A stretch of DNA of 59,233 nucleotides from Pseudomonadota bacterium (lineage in GTDB: Bacteria > Pseudomonadota > Gammaproteobacteria > Steroidobacterales > Steroidobacteraceae). Location: positions 1-59,233 of the forward strand of contig JAJXYR010000043.1 of the NCBI GenBank assembly GCA_021780475.1. The letters are read 5' to 3'. A model generated the notes under the pieces. That model searched no databases and had not been told where the DNA came from. It was given only the letters and a program-made list of their open reading frames with translations. The position numbers and the translations under genes are program-made. Positions within the stretch are counted from its first letter, which is position 1, and the number at the start of each line of letters is the position of its first letter. Positions 1-7,552 of this stretch are shown here, one piece after another.

Positions 1-2
1 GC

Positions 3-482
3 AATCCGGCGAGCGCCAACTATGGCAAGCCGATCACGCAGTACGTTTTCCGCGGCGCGGTCAAGTCGATCACCAACACCTTCGGCAATCCGAACACGCC
101 GACCGCCTATTCGCCGAAAGTTCAGGCGAACTTGCGGGCGCGCTACGACTGGTCGATGAACGAGTACAACTATTTCGTCCAGGCTGGCGCCGTCTATGTC
201 GGCTCGATGTACAACAATACCAACACCGATCCGACTTTGAATGGCGACAATCCGGCGAATCTGCAGGCGATCAACACGACGCTGTTCCGGTTCGCACAGC
301 CGTCCTACACGACGTATGATGCCTCGTTCGGTGTGGCAAAAGACGCCTGGTCGGTGACGATATTCGGCGACAACCTCAACAACTCCAACGCCAGCACGTT
401 CACGTCGACGGCGCAGTTCATCGAGACGCAGGTGCCGCTGCGGCCCCGCGTGCTTGGTGTGCGCGTCGGCATGAAGTTCTGA
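3..482 (+). CDS. TonB-dependent receptor, C-terminal part (5' end outside the window)
   Basis: The reading frame is open from the window edge, so only about the last 160 residues of an outer-membrane receptor are present. The segment alternates polar and aromatic residues like beta-barrel strands and ends in LRPRVLGVRVGMKF, a C-terminal Phe typical of BAM-inserted barrels. The end is closely related to the receptor at 32870-35554: both have a GVAKD motif, then an N-L-x-N-S-N-A-S motif, then TPLRPRV or VPLRPRV. Such receptors import substrates with TonB energy; the substrate here is unknown. A strong hairpin terminator follows the stop codon, separating it from the sulfotransferase downstream. 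Confidence 0.85.
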   Translation, partial: NPASANYGKPITQYVFRGAVKSITNTFGNPNTPTAYSPKVQANLRARYDWSMNEYNYFVQAGAVYVGSMYNNTNTDPTLNGDNPANLQAINTTLFRFAQPSYTTYDASFGVAKDAWSVTIFGDNLNNSNASTFTSTAQFIETQVPLRPRVLGVRVGMKF

Positions 483-506
483 AGCCGGGCGATTCCGGTA
501 GAATCG

Positions 507-536
507 AAGGCGGGCAGCGATGCCCGCCTTTTTTTT
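507..536 (+). terminator. Rho-independent terminator after the TonB receptor
   Basis: A perfect 8-bp stem GGCGGGCA (509-516) / TGCCCGCC (521-528) with a GCGA loop is followed by eight T residues (529-536). It lies 26 bases after the receptor stop. The GGGAG ribosome binding site of the next gene begins immediately after the T-tract. Confidence 0.93.
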
Positions 537-545
537 GGGAGTTCA

Positions 546-2543
546 ATGACCGCAGAAGCCGCCGCGCCCGCCTCCCCGGTTGAATCCGAAGTCCGTCGGA
601 TTCGCGTGTTATTGGAACAGAGCCGTTTCGATGAAGCGCTCAAGGCGGCAGAAGCCCAGAGCCGCCTCACTCCGGACAACCGGGACGTGAACTATGGGCG
701 GGCCGTCGCGCTGCGATACCTGCAACGCGTGCCGGAGGCGCTCTCGGTTCTCGATCACATCGAAAAGACGCACCCGGGATTCTCGCGGCTTTACCAGGAG
801 CGCGGCCACTGTTACGTCACGCTGCGCGACGCGCCCCGGGCGATCGAGGCCTACCAGGCCGCGGTCAATCGCAATCCCGCGCTAAGCGCCAGCTGGGCGA
901 AGCTGCAGACGCTCTATCGGATGGTCGGACAGCCCGACAACGCCGCAATCGCCGCGTCGCACGTCGAAGTGACATCCAAATTGCCGGCGGCGGTGCTGAA
1001 TGCCACCGGCCTGCTCTGCGACGGCGACGTGCTCGAGGCGGAGATGCTGATTCGACCTTACCTTCTGCAGCACCCGCAGGACGTCGAGGCGATGCGCCTT
1101 CTCGCGCGCATTGCGCTCGAGCGGGACGTGGTCCACGACGCCGATGTGTTGCTCGCGGCGGTCGTCGAACTCGCGCCGGACTACAAGGCGGCGCGCTATG
1201 ACTACGCGCGCGCCCTGATGAGGCGCCACAAGTACGGCCCCGCACTCGAGCAGATCGAAATTCTGCTCGCCGCCGAGCCGGACAATCGCCTGTATCGGAC
1301 GGCCCGCGCGACGGCGTATGTCGGGATCGGCGATCATGAGCGCGCACTCGTGCTGTATCAGGACCTGCTCCGGGGCGCGCCGCAGAGCGCCGATCTGCAT
1401 CTGTCGATCGCGCACACCTTGAAGACGCTGGGCCGCCGCGACGAGGCGATCGACGCCTACCGGGCGGCCGCCGCGGCCCGTCCGGAATTCGGCGATGCGT
1501 ACTGGAGTCTCGCGAACCTCAAGACTTATCGCTTCACGGACGGGGAAATCGAAGCGATGCGCACGCACGAGGCGGCCGCGGGCACCGCGCGCGAGGACCG
1601 TTATCACCTGTCGTTCGCGCTCGGCAAGGCGCTCGAGGACCGGGGGGATTTCGAGCAATCGTTCCGCTGCTACGAGCGCGGGAATGCGCTGCGGCGCGAG
1701 GAATCGCAATACGATCCGGCGTTCGTGGAACGCAACACCGAGCTGCAGAAGCGCGTTTGCACCCGGGAGTTCTTCGAGAGCCGGCGCGCGGTGGGCTGTC
1801 CCAGTACGGATCCGATCTTCATCGTCGGTCTGCCGCGGTCCGGATCGACGTTGATCGAACAAATACTCGCCTCCCATTCCCAAGTCGAGGGCACGATGGA
1901 GCTCTCGGAGATTGCGACCTACACGGTCGACCTCGAGGGCCGGAACCGCGATGCGACGAATCGCCGCTACCCGCGCGTGCTCGCGGAGCTGCCCGCGGAG
2001 GAATTCAGCCGCCTTGGCGAGCGATACATCGCCGACACCCGGGTATACCGCGGCGGCAAGCCTTTCTTCATCGACAAGATGCCGAACAACTTCCGGCACA
2101 TCGGCCTCATCCACTTGATGCTGCCCAATGCCCGGATCATCGACGCACGTCGCGAGCCGATGGCCTGTTGCTTCTCGAACTTCAAGCAGCTGTTCGCCTC
2201 CGGACAGGAATTCACGTACAGCCTGGACGACATCGCGAGGTATTATCGGACCTACGTCGAGCTGATGGCGCATTGGGACGCTGCGCTACCCGGCCGGATC
2301 CTGCGGGTCCGGCACGAGGAACTGGTCGAGGACCTGGAAGGCAACGTGCGCCGGATACTCGATTATTGTGGATTGGCGTTCGAGCCGGCGTGCCTCGAAT
2401 TTCACAGGACCGAGCGCCACGTGCGCACCGCGAGTTCCGAGCAGGTCCGGCGTCCGATCAATCGCGATGGCATCGACCAGTGGCGCCATTATGAACCGTG
2501 GCTCGGCCCGCTGCGCAACGCACTGGGGCCGCTCGCGCAATAG
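546..2543 (+). CDS. TPR-repeat sulfotransferase
   Basis: The protein has 665 residues. The first ~400 are tandem TPR helices. The rest is a sulfotransferase domain with the PAPS-binding motif IFIVGLPRSGSTLIEQIL near residues 425-441 and a second region FIDKMPNNFRHIGLIHLMLPNA. By family it would transfer sulfate from PAPS to an unidentified acceptor, with the TPR part recruiting a partner or substrate. No signal peptide is visible, so a cytoplasmic site is likely. GGGAG four bases before ATG supports the start. It is strongly similar in architecture and motifs to the protein at 16614-18608, and both lie beside a TonB receptor. A lyase-like gene follows after 18 bases and may be co-transcribed. 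Confidence 0.85.
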   Translation: MTAEAAAPASPVESEVRRIRVLLEQSRFDEALKAAEAQSRLTPDNRDVNYGRAVALRYLQRVPEALSVLDHIEKTHPGFSRLYQERGHCYVTLRDAPRAIEAYQAAVNRNPALSASWAKLQTLYRMVGQPDNAAIAASHVEVTSKLPAAVLNATGLLCDGDVLEAEMLIRPYLLQHPQDVEAMRLLARIALERDVVHDADVLLAAVVELAPDYKAARYDYARALMRRHKYGPALEQIEILLAAEPDNRLYRTARATAYVGIGDHERALVLYQDLLRGAPQSADLHLSIAHTLKTLGRRDEAIDAYRAAAAARPEFGDAYWSLANLKTYRFTDGEIEAMRTHEAAAGTAREDRYHLSFALGKALEDRGDFEQSFRCYERGNALRREESQYDPAFVERNTELQKRVCTREFFESRRAVGCPSTDPIFIVGLPRSGSTLIEQILASHSQVEGTMELSEIATYTVDLEGRNRDATNRRYPRVLAELPAEEFSRLGERYIADTRVYRGGKPFFIDKMPNNFRHIGLIHLMLPNARIIDARREPMACCFSNFKQLFASGQEFTYSLDDIARYYRTYVELMAHWDAALPGRILRVRHEELVEDLEGNVRRILDYCGLAFEPACLEFHRTERHVRTASSEQVRRPINRDGIDQWRHYEPWLGPLRNALGPLAQ

Positions 2544-2561
2544 CCTCTCTCAGGAGTTTCC

Positions 2562-4367
2562 ATGCAGAACAGGCCGGAATGTTTGCCGCAGGGAACGCTC
2601 GCGACGCGGATGATCCGCGTCGCGACCCTAGCCGTCTCCCTGGCCGCGTCCCTCGTCGCGACGGTCGCGTCGGCCGCCGACTTCCATCCCATCAACCCGA
2701 CGATGGCCGATCGCACCGTCGTGCTCGACGGCCGGCATTTGACGATCGGCGAGGTCGTCGATGTGGCCCGCCACGGCGCCAAAGTCGCCCTCAGTCCGGA
2801 AGCCCGACAGCGCTCCGCCGACGCCTACGGCCTGCTGCTCGAAGCGGCACGGGAGGACGTGCCGGTCTACTGGTTCAACCGTGGCTTCGGCGCCGGACGC
2901 GAGCACGCGATCTTCTCCGGCGATCCGACCTCGCGCGACAATAAAGAGCTGCTGACCGCGCGCGAGCTCGCCCAATTCCGCCGCGGCGCGCTCGCCGGCA
3001 TCGGTCCCGAGGTCACGCGCGAAGAGGACGTGCGGGCGATGCTGGTCGTGCGCGCGAACACGATGACCTACGAGGCGGCGAGTCCGGCCTTGACCCAGCG
3101 GCTGCTCGATCTGCTCAACGACCGGATCACGCCGGTCGTGCGCTCGCGCGGCAGCGTGGGCGAGGCGGATCTCGCCCCGCTCGCGAACGTCGCGGGCGCG
3201 ATGGTGGGCGTGGGCGACGCCTATTATCACGGAATCCGCATGCCCGCCGGCGCCGCGCTGCGGCGCGCCGGACTCGCGCCGCTCGCACCCTTCGCCGCCG
3301 ACGACAGCGCGCTCGAGAGTTCGAATGCCTTTTTCACCGGCGAGATGGCCTTGATGGCCTACGATGCGCGCGAGGCGCTGTTCTGGGCGGACCTCGCCTA
3401 CGCCGTCGACCTGAACGGCATGAACAGCAGCATCACGCCGCTCGCGCTGCCGGTGCAGCGCAACCGTCCGTTCAAATGGGTGAACTGGGATGCGGCGCGG
3501 GTGCTCGACATGATGCGCGGCAGCTACCTGTTCAACAAGGACGACAAGCGCATCATCCAGGATCCGGAAAGCCTGCGCGCCTCGTCGATCCGCCAGGGGT
3601 CCGCGTGGCAGAGCTGGACCCAGATGCGCGACGATCTGCTGGTTCAAATGAACTCGTCGGATCACAACCCGGCGGTGTTGGTCGGCGCCTCGCCCGGCGA
3701 TTCCTGGGAGCTGAACACGCCGGAACTGATGCAGTATTACGTCAAGGGCGGACCATTGAGCCATGGTGAGCACGGCTTCGTCCTTTCCAATGCGAACTGG
3801 GATCCCTACCCGCTGGCGAATGACGTGGAAGCGTTCACGATCGCCCTCGCGAACATGGATGTAGCGGTCGCCCAGCGGCTGCTGCGCTTTACCAGCACCT
3901 TCTTCACGGTGCTGCCGCCGCTACCCGACGCGCGCGGCGGCAGCGACTTCAACTCGGCGGCGCTGATGCAGGAAATCGACGGGCTGATCAACCCGGTCCC
4001 GCCCGAGGGCAGCGCCTTGGTCCAGAACGTCGAGGATCTCGAGGCCGGGACCCGGCTGAAGGCCCGTCGCGCGCGTCGCGTCGTCGCCGACACCATAGAT
4101 CTGCTCGCGGAGGACCTGCTGACGGGCACCGAATGGCTCGACATGCGCAAGATCGAGGATTCGAGCCGCAGCTTCGGCCTCGCGCCGACGGCGTTGTGGA
4201 CGGCGTTCCGGCACGCGGTGCCGCTCAAGCCGAACGTGCCGCTGTCCTCGGCGCAAAGCGCGCACGCCGAGGCGGTGGCGTTCATCCGCGGCCATGCCGC
4301 GGAGACGTTCTACGGCGCGCCGCCTCAGGATCACGGGCCGGGACAGCGGCGACACATCGAGCAATGA
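2562..4367 (+). CDS. Exported HAL/PAL-fold lyase homologue lacking the MIO triad
   Basis: This 601-residue protein aligns along its length with histidine/phenylalanine ammonia-lyases. It has a loop Tyr at about 103 (VYWFNRGFG against the usual VYGINTGFG), a GSVG...DLAPLA segment at about 197-206, and MNSSDHNP in place of the Asn-rich ELNAVSDNP region. The Ala-Ser-Gly that forms the MIO cofactor is absent: the segment reads GSVG-EAD-LAPLANVAG. The second active-site Tyr (QDxYSLR) is Glu at about 336 (QDPESLR). The N terminus has a hydrophobic segment ending VASA-AD, a likely Sec signal peptide. CAGGAG before ATG supports this start; an internal ATG at 2610 would give a shorter leader. MIO-free family members such as ergothionase eliminate trimethylamine, so a betaine lyase is possible. 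The substrate is unknown. The stop overlaps the start of the MFS gene. Confidence 0.75.
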   Translation: MQNRPECLPQGTLATRMIRVATLAVSLAASLVATVASAADFHPINPTMADRTVVLDGRHLTIGEVVDVARHGAKVALSPEARQRSADAYGLLLEAAREDVPVYWFNRGFGAGREHAIFSGDPTSRDNKELLTARELAQFRRGALAGIGPEVTREEDVRAMLVVRANTMTYEAASPALTQRLLDLLNDRITPVVRSRGSVGEADLAPLANVAGAMVGVGDAYYHGIRMPAGAALRRAGLAPLAPFAADDSALESSNAFFTGEMALMAYDAREALFWADLAYAVDLNGMNSSITPLALPVQRNRPFKWVNWDAARVLDMMRGSYLFNKDDKRIIQDPESLRASSIRQGSAWQSWTQMRDDLLVQMNSSDHNPAVLVGASPGDSWELNTPELMQYYVKGGPLSHGEHGFVLSNANWDPYPLANDVEAFTIALANMDVAVAQRLLRFTSTFFTVLPPLPDARGGSDFNSAALMQEIDGLINPVPPEGSALVQNVEDLEAGTRLKARRARRVVADTIDLLAEDLLTGTEWLDMRKIEDSSRSFGLAPTALWTAFRHAVPLKPNVPLSSAQSAHAEAVAFIRGHAAETFYGAPPQDHGPGQRRHIEQ

Positions 4368-5659
4368 CCGCCAGAATCCAGGCGCAGCCTCCGGCGCTGC
4401 GTGTTCGTTGGCGCATCTTCGCGTTTCTGTTCGCCTTCGGTTTGCTCGCGTACGTCCAACAGAAGAGCATCACCGTCGCCGCGGCGCGCATCATGCCGGA
4501 CCTGTCCTTGAGCCAGCAGCAAATCGGCTGGCTCGAACAGGCCTTCGTGATCGGCTACGCCCTGTTCCAGATGCCGGGCGGCCTGTTCGGCCAGCGTTTC
4601 GGCGCCCGGCTCACGTTCGTGATCATCGGCCTGATGGCCTGTGGCGCGATGCTCGCGACGGCGGCGGGACCGATGCTGCTCGGCGGGCGCGCGTTGTTCG
4701 TCGAACTGCTCACCGTCCAGTTGCTGCTCGGCGTCGCGCAGGCCGCCATTTTTCCGGTTTCCGCCGGTGTATTCGAGACCTGGTTTCCGCCGGGCCGCTG
4801 GCCCGCCGTCCAGGGTCTACAGACGATGGGCCTGCAACTCGGCGCCGCGATGACGCCGCCGCTGATCGCCTTCTTGATGCAGGGCTTCGGCTGGCAACGC
4901 GCGTTGTACTGGACGACGCTGCCGGCGCTCGGCGTGATCGGTTGGTGGGCCTGGTATGCGCGCAATGACCCCGCGCGCCACCCGGCGATGACCGCGGCGG
5001 AACTCGCCGAGATCGGCACGCACGTTGCAGCCGCCGCGGTGAAGCCGGTCGGCGCCGGACGGCTGCTGCGCCTGCTCGGCGACCGCAACGTGCTGTTGCT
5101 CGCGACGTCCTACCTGTGCATGAATTACGTGTTCTATCTGCTCGCGAACTGGGTGTTCCTGTACCTGGTGCAGGAGCGCCATTTCTCGATCCTCGAGGGC
5201 GGCTGGCTCGCGGGGGCGCCGCCGCTCGCGGCCGCGGTCGGTGCGGGTCTTGGCGGCCTGCTGACCGGGCTTGCCTGCCGGCGATATGGCACACGCGCCG
5301 GCTTTCGTCTGGTACCGCTGATCGCGCTGCCCGCGGCGGGCCTGTTGTTGCTGGTCGCAGTGAATTGTGCCAACCCGTTCCTGGCCGTCGGCACGCTCGC
5401 GCTCTGCTACGGCTTTGTCGAACTCACGGAGGGGGCTTATTGGGCGGCGGCGATGACGGTCGGCGGCGGCGATACGATGGCGGTCAGCGGCTTCATGAAC
5501 ACCGGCGGCAATCTCGGCGGCATCGTCGGTATTCCGCTGATCGCCTACCTGTCCGGCCACCAGGATTGGCATGCTGCCTTCCTGGTCGGTACCGGCTTTG
5601 CGTTCGTAAGCGCCGCGGCCTGGCTCGGCATCGATGCCGGCCGAACCACGGCGCGCTGA
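4364..5659 (+). CDS. MFS transporter
   Basis: This is a 431-residue protein with about twelve hydrophobic segments and an MFS-like first half (an early helix pair, then MPGGLFGQRFGARL, the conserved loop 2-3 motif). The ATGA overlap with the upstream lyase homologue sets the start and suggests translational coupling, so it probably carries that protein's substrate or product. The arrangement resembles anion/sugar-acid:cation symporters or glucarate/phthalate-type MFS members, but the substrate cannot be assigned. It ends nine bases before the convergent serine hydrolase gene, and I see no strong hairpin in that gap. Confidence 0.8.
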   Translation: MTARIQAQPPALRVRWRIFAFLFAFGLLAYVQQKSITVAAARIMPDLSLSQQQIGWLEQAFVIGYALFQMPGGLFGQRFGARLTFVIIGLMACGAMLATAAGPMLLGGRALFVELLTVQLLLGVAQAAIFPVSAGVFETWFPPGRWPAVQGLQTMGLQLGAAMTPPLIAFLMQGFGWQRALYWTTLPALGVIGWWAWYARNDPARHPAMTAAELAEIGTHVAAAAVKPVGAGRLLRLLGDRNVLLLATSYLCMNYVFYLLANWVFLYLVQERHFSILEGGWLAGAPPLAAAVGAGLGGLLTGLACRRYGTRAGFRLVPLIALPAAGLLLLVAVNCANPFLAVGTLALCYGFVELTEGAYWAAAMTVGGGDTMAVSGFMNTGGNLGGIVGIPLIAYLSGHQDWHAAFLVGTGFAFVSAAAWLGIDAGRTTAR

Positions 5660-5668
5660 CGGGGCGGT

Positions 5669-7018
5669 TCAGCGCCGGATCGGCGGTGCGAGCGACTTTA
5701 CCGATGCGAACAGCAGCGTTCGCAGGTCCGCGTCCGTGTGCGACGGCGTCGGATTGCCGGCCGGCGCGACCGTGGGATCGATCTGCGTCATCAGCACTGC
5801 GACGAGTCCGGTGGCCGGGCTCACGATCCAATGCGTGTCGAAGATGCCGCCCCAGGAATAATCGCCGTCCATACCGGCGAGCGGCGCGTGCCGCGCGTCG
5901 ATTTCCACGCCGACCCCGAGTCCGTATCCGAGTCCGATCGAGTCCGGGCCAAAGAAGTCGAACAGAGCGTCGGGCGCGACTTGATTGTGCGTCATCAGGC
6001 CGACGGTGACCGGCGACAAGATCTGGTGGCCGTCGAGACTGCCGCCGTTCGCGAGCATCTGGGCGAAGCGCAGATAGTCACCCGCGGTGGAGATCAATCC
6101 GCCGCCGCCGGATGGCCAGACCTTGGCATCCGTGGGATCGGTGAGCCAGTCGGCGTGGCTCGTCCGCAGCCCGCCGTCGTTGTCTCGACGATACATCGTC
6201 GCGAGCAGCGGCGCGTCCGCGGCCGGCAGATAGAATCCGGTCGAATTCATGTTCAGCGGCGTGAAGATCCTCTGCCGCAGGAATTGCGCAAACGGCATGC
6301 CCGAGACGACCTCGACCAGGCGGCCGAGCACGTCGTCGGCATAGCTGTAGCGCCAGCCGGCGCCCGGCTGATAGTAAAGCGGCATCGCCGCGATCTTGCG
6401 GACATTGGCGGCGAGCGTCGCGTCCGCATCGGGCCGCATCTTGCCGTAGATCGCGGCGAGCGGCGTCTTCATGTCGAATCCCGGCAGATAGCCGAGACCG
6501 CTCCGATGGGTCAACAGGTCGCGTATCGTGATGCCGCGCTTCGCCGGTTCCGTCAGGACGTTGCCGTGGGAGTCGAGGCCCGTGAACACGCGAGGATGCG
6601 CAAACTCCGGCAGAAACCGCGCGATCGGGTCGTCGAGTTGGAACAGCCCCTGCTCGTAGAGCATCAGCACCGCGACGCTCGTGATCGGCTTCGACATGCT
6701 CGCGATCCGAAAGCGCGTGTCCAGCGTCATCGGCGCGCGGCTGCGCAGGTTGCGGTAACCGACCGCGCTCGCATCGACGAGCTTGCCGTCGCGCGCGACC
6801 ATCAGCACGTAACCGGCGGCGAGGTGCCGCTCGGATTCGATCTTGAAGAATTCGTTCATATGCTGCAATCGCGGACCCGACAGGCCTAGCGCCGCGGCGC
6901 TTGCGCGCGGCAGCGGATCGGCGGGCCGCTCCGGGGACGCGACGGCAGTGCGGACAGCGCCGGCCAGCAGGGTCAGGGCGGCCAGGACGGTCGGCGCAAT
7001 CGGTCGATTGGATGTCAT
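5669..7018 (-). CDS. Serine hydrolase, beta-lactamase class C-like family
   Basis: The protein has 449 residues. A signal peptide-like N terminus (hydrophobic run ending near AVASPERP) is followed by the beta-lactamase/transpeptidase fold. The SxxK motif is SMSK (RIASMSKPITS) and the second motif is YSY in WRYSYADDVLG, where YxN is usual. A glycine-rich stretch, WPSGGGGLISTAGDY, lies where the third strand motif is expected. Members are esterases, D-peptidases or amidases, so an actual beta-lactamase is not implied. It starts 15 bases after the gamma subunit stop of sarcosine oxidase set 1, with GAGGG before ATG, and is probably the last gene of that operon. Its link to N-methylglycine metabolism is unexplained; releasing an N-methylated amine from an amide or ester is one guess. 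Confidence 0.78.
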   Translation of the reverse strand: MTSNRPIAPTVLAALTLLAGAVRTAVASPERPADPLPRASAAALGLSGPRLQHMNEFFKIESERHLAAGYVLMVARDGKLVDASAVGYRNLRSRAPMTLDTRFRIASMSKPITSVAVLMLYEQGLFQLDDPIARFLPEFAHPRVFTGLDSHGNVLTEPAKRGITIRDLLTHRSGLGYLPGFDMKTPLAAIYGKMRPDADATLAANVRKIAAMPLYYQPGAGWRYSYADDVLGRLVEVVSGMPFAQFLRQRIFTPLNMNSTGFYLPAADAPLLATMYRRDNDGGLRTSHADWLTDPTDAKVWPSGGGGLISTAGDYLRFAQMLANGGSLDGHQILSPVTVGLMTHNQVAPDALFDFFGPDSIGLGYGLGVGVEIDARHAPLAGMDGDYSWGGIFDTHWIVSPATGLVAVLMTQIDPTVAPAGNPTPSHTDADLRTLLFASVKSLAPPIRR

Positions 7019-7033
7019 GAAGCCCTCGATCGG

Positions 7034-7552
7034 TTAAAAATCGGCGATGGTCGCCCGGATCCATTCCAGCAGGTGGTTCGCGTATGCGCGATCCACCAGC
7101 AGCAGCACTTCGGCCTCGGCGAGTCCGACCACGGTGACCGTTATGTCGGCGAAGCGCCCGGTACGGGCCTCCCCGGTCCGCGGGATCGACGCGGCGGAGC
7201 CCAGACGGCACAGCAGATCCCGCGTGCGCGCGCCGGCGATCGTCAGCGCCAGGATGCCGCCCGTTTGCACGACGACACAGGCGTCGCGGGAATCCGCAAG
7301 ACTCCGCCGCAGCGCTTCGATCGGGGCCCCGTCATCGCACAGGACCCAGCACTCATTCGGGGAGCGCCAGGCGAGCAGGTACGGGGTGTCGCCGACGGCG
7401 AATCGGCCGCGGACGCTGCGCTGCTCCGACGGCAACGCCGCGCCGAGCAGAGCGCCGATGCGCTCGCCGAGCGCATCGGCATCGAAATACCGGAGCGCGG
7501 CGACGTGCACGCCGCGGTCGAGTTCGACGGTGATTCCGGCCGCGCTATCCAT
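7034..7552 (-). CDS. soxG: Sarcosine oxidase gamma subunit, set 1
   Basis: This 172-residue protein lies directly after the alpha subunit and overlaps its end by 8 bases. The start is MDSAAGITVELDRG. The sequence resembles the small folate-side subunit of heterotetrameric sarcosine oxidase, with conserved SPNECWVLC and a C-terminal GLAEAEVLLLVDRAYANHLLEWI. The gamma subunit caps the GcvT-like half of alpha in the cytoplasmic complex. Identification rests on position as much as sequence because this subunit diverges quickly; the set 2 copy is only distantly similar. Confidence 0.8.
   Translation of the reverse strand: MDSAAGITVELDRGVHVAALRYFDADALGERIGALLGAALPSEQRSVRGRFAVGDTPYLLAWRSPNECWVLCDDGAPIEALRRSLADSRDACVVVQTGGILALTIAGARTRDLLCRLGSAASIPRTGEARTGRFADITVTVVGLAEAEVLLLVDRAYANHLLEWIRATIADF

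Noticed and set aside
5669-7018. Antibiotic resistance beta-lactamase
   Set aside because: SxxK is present but the YxN and KTG motifs are not typical. The family is mostly esterases and peptidases, and the context is catabolic.
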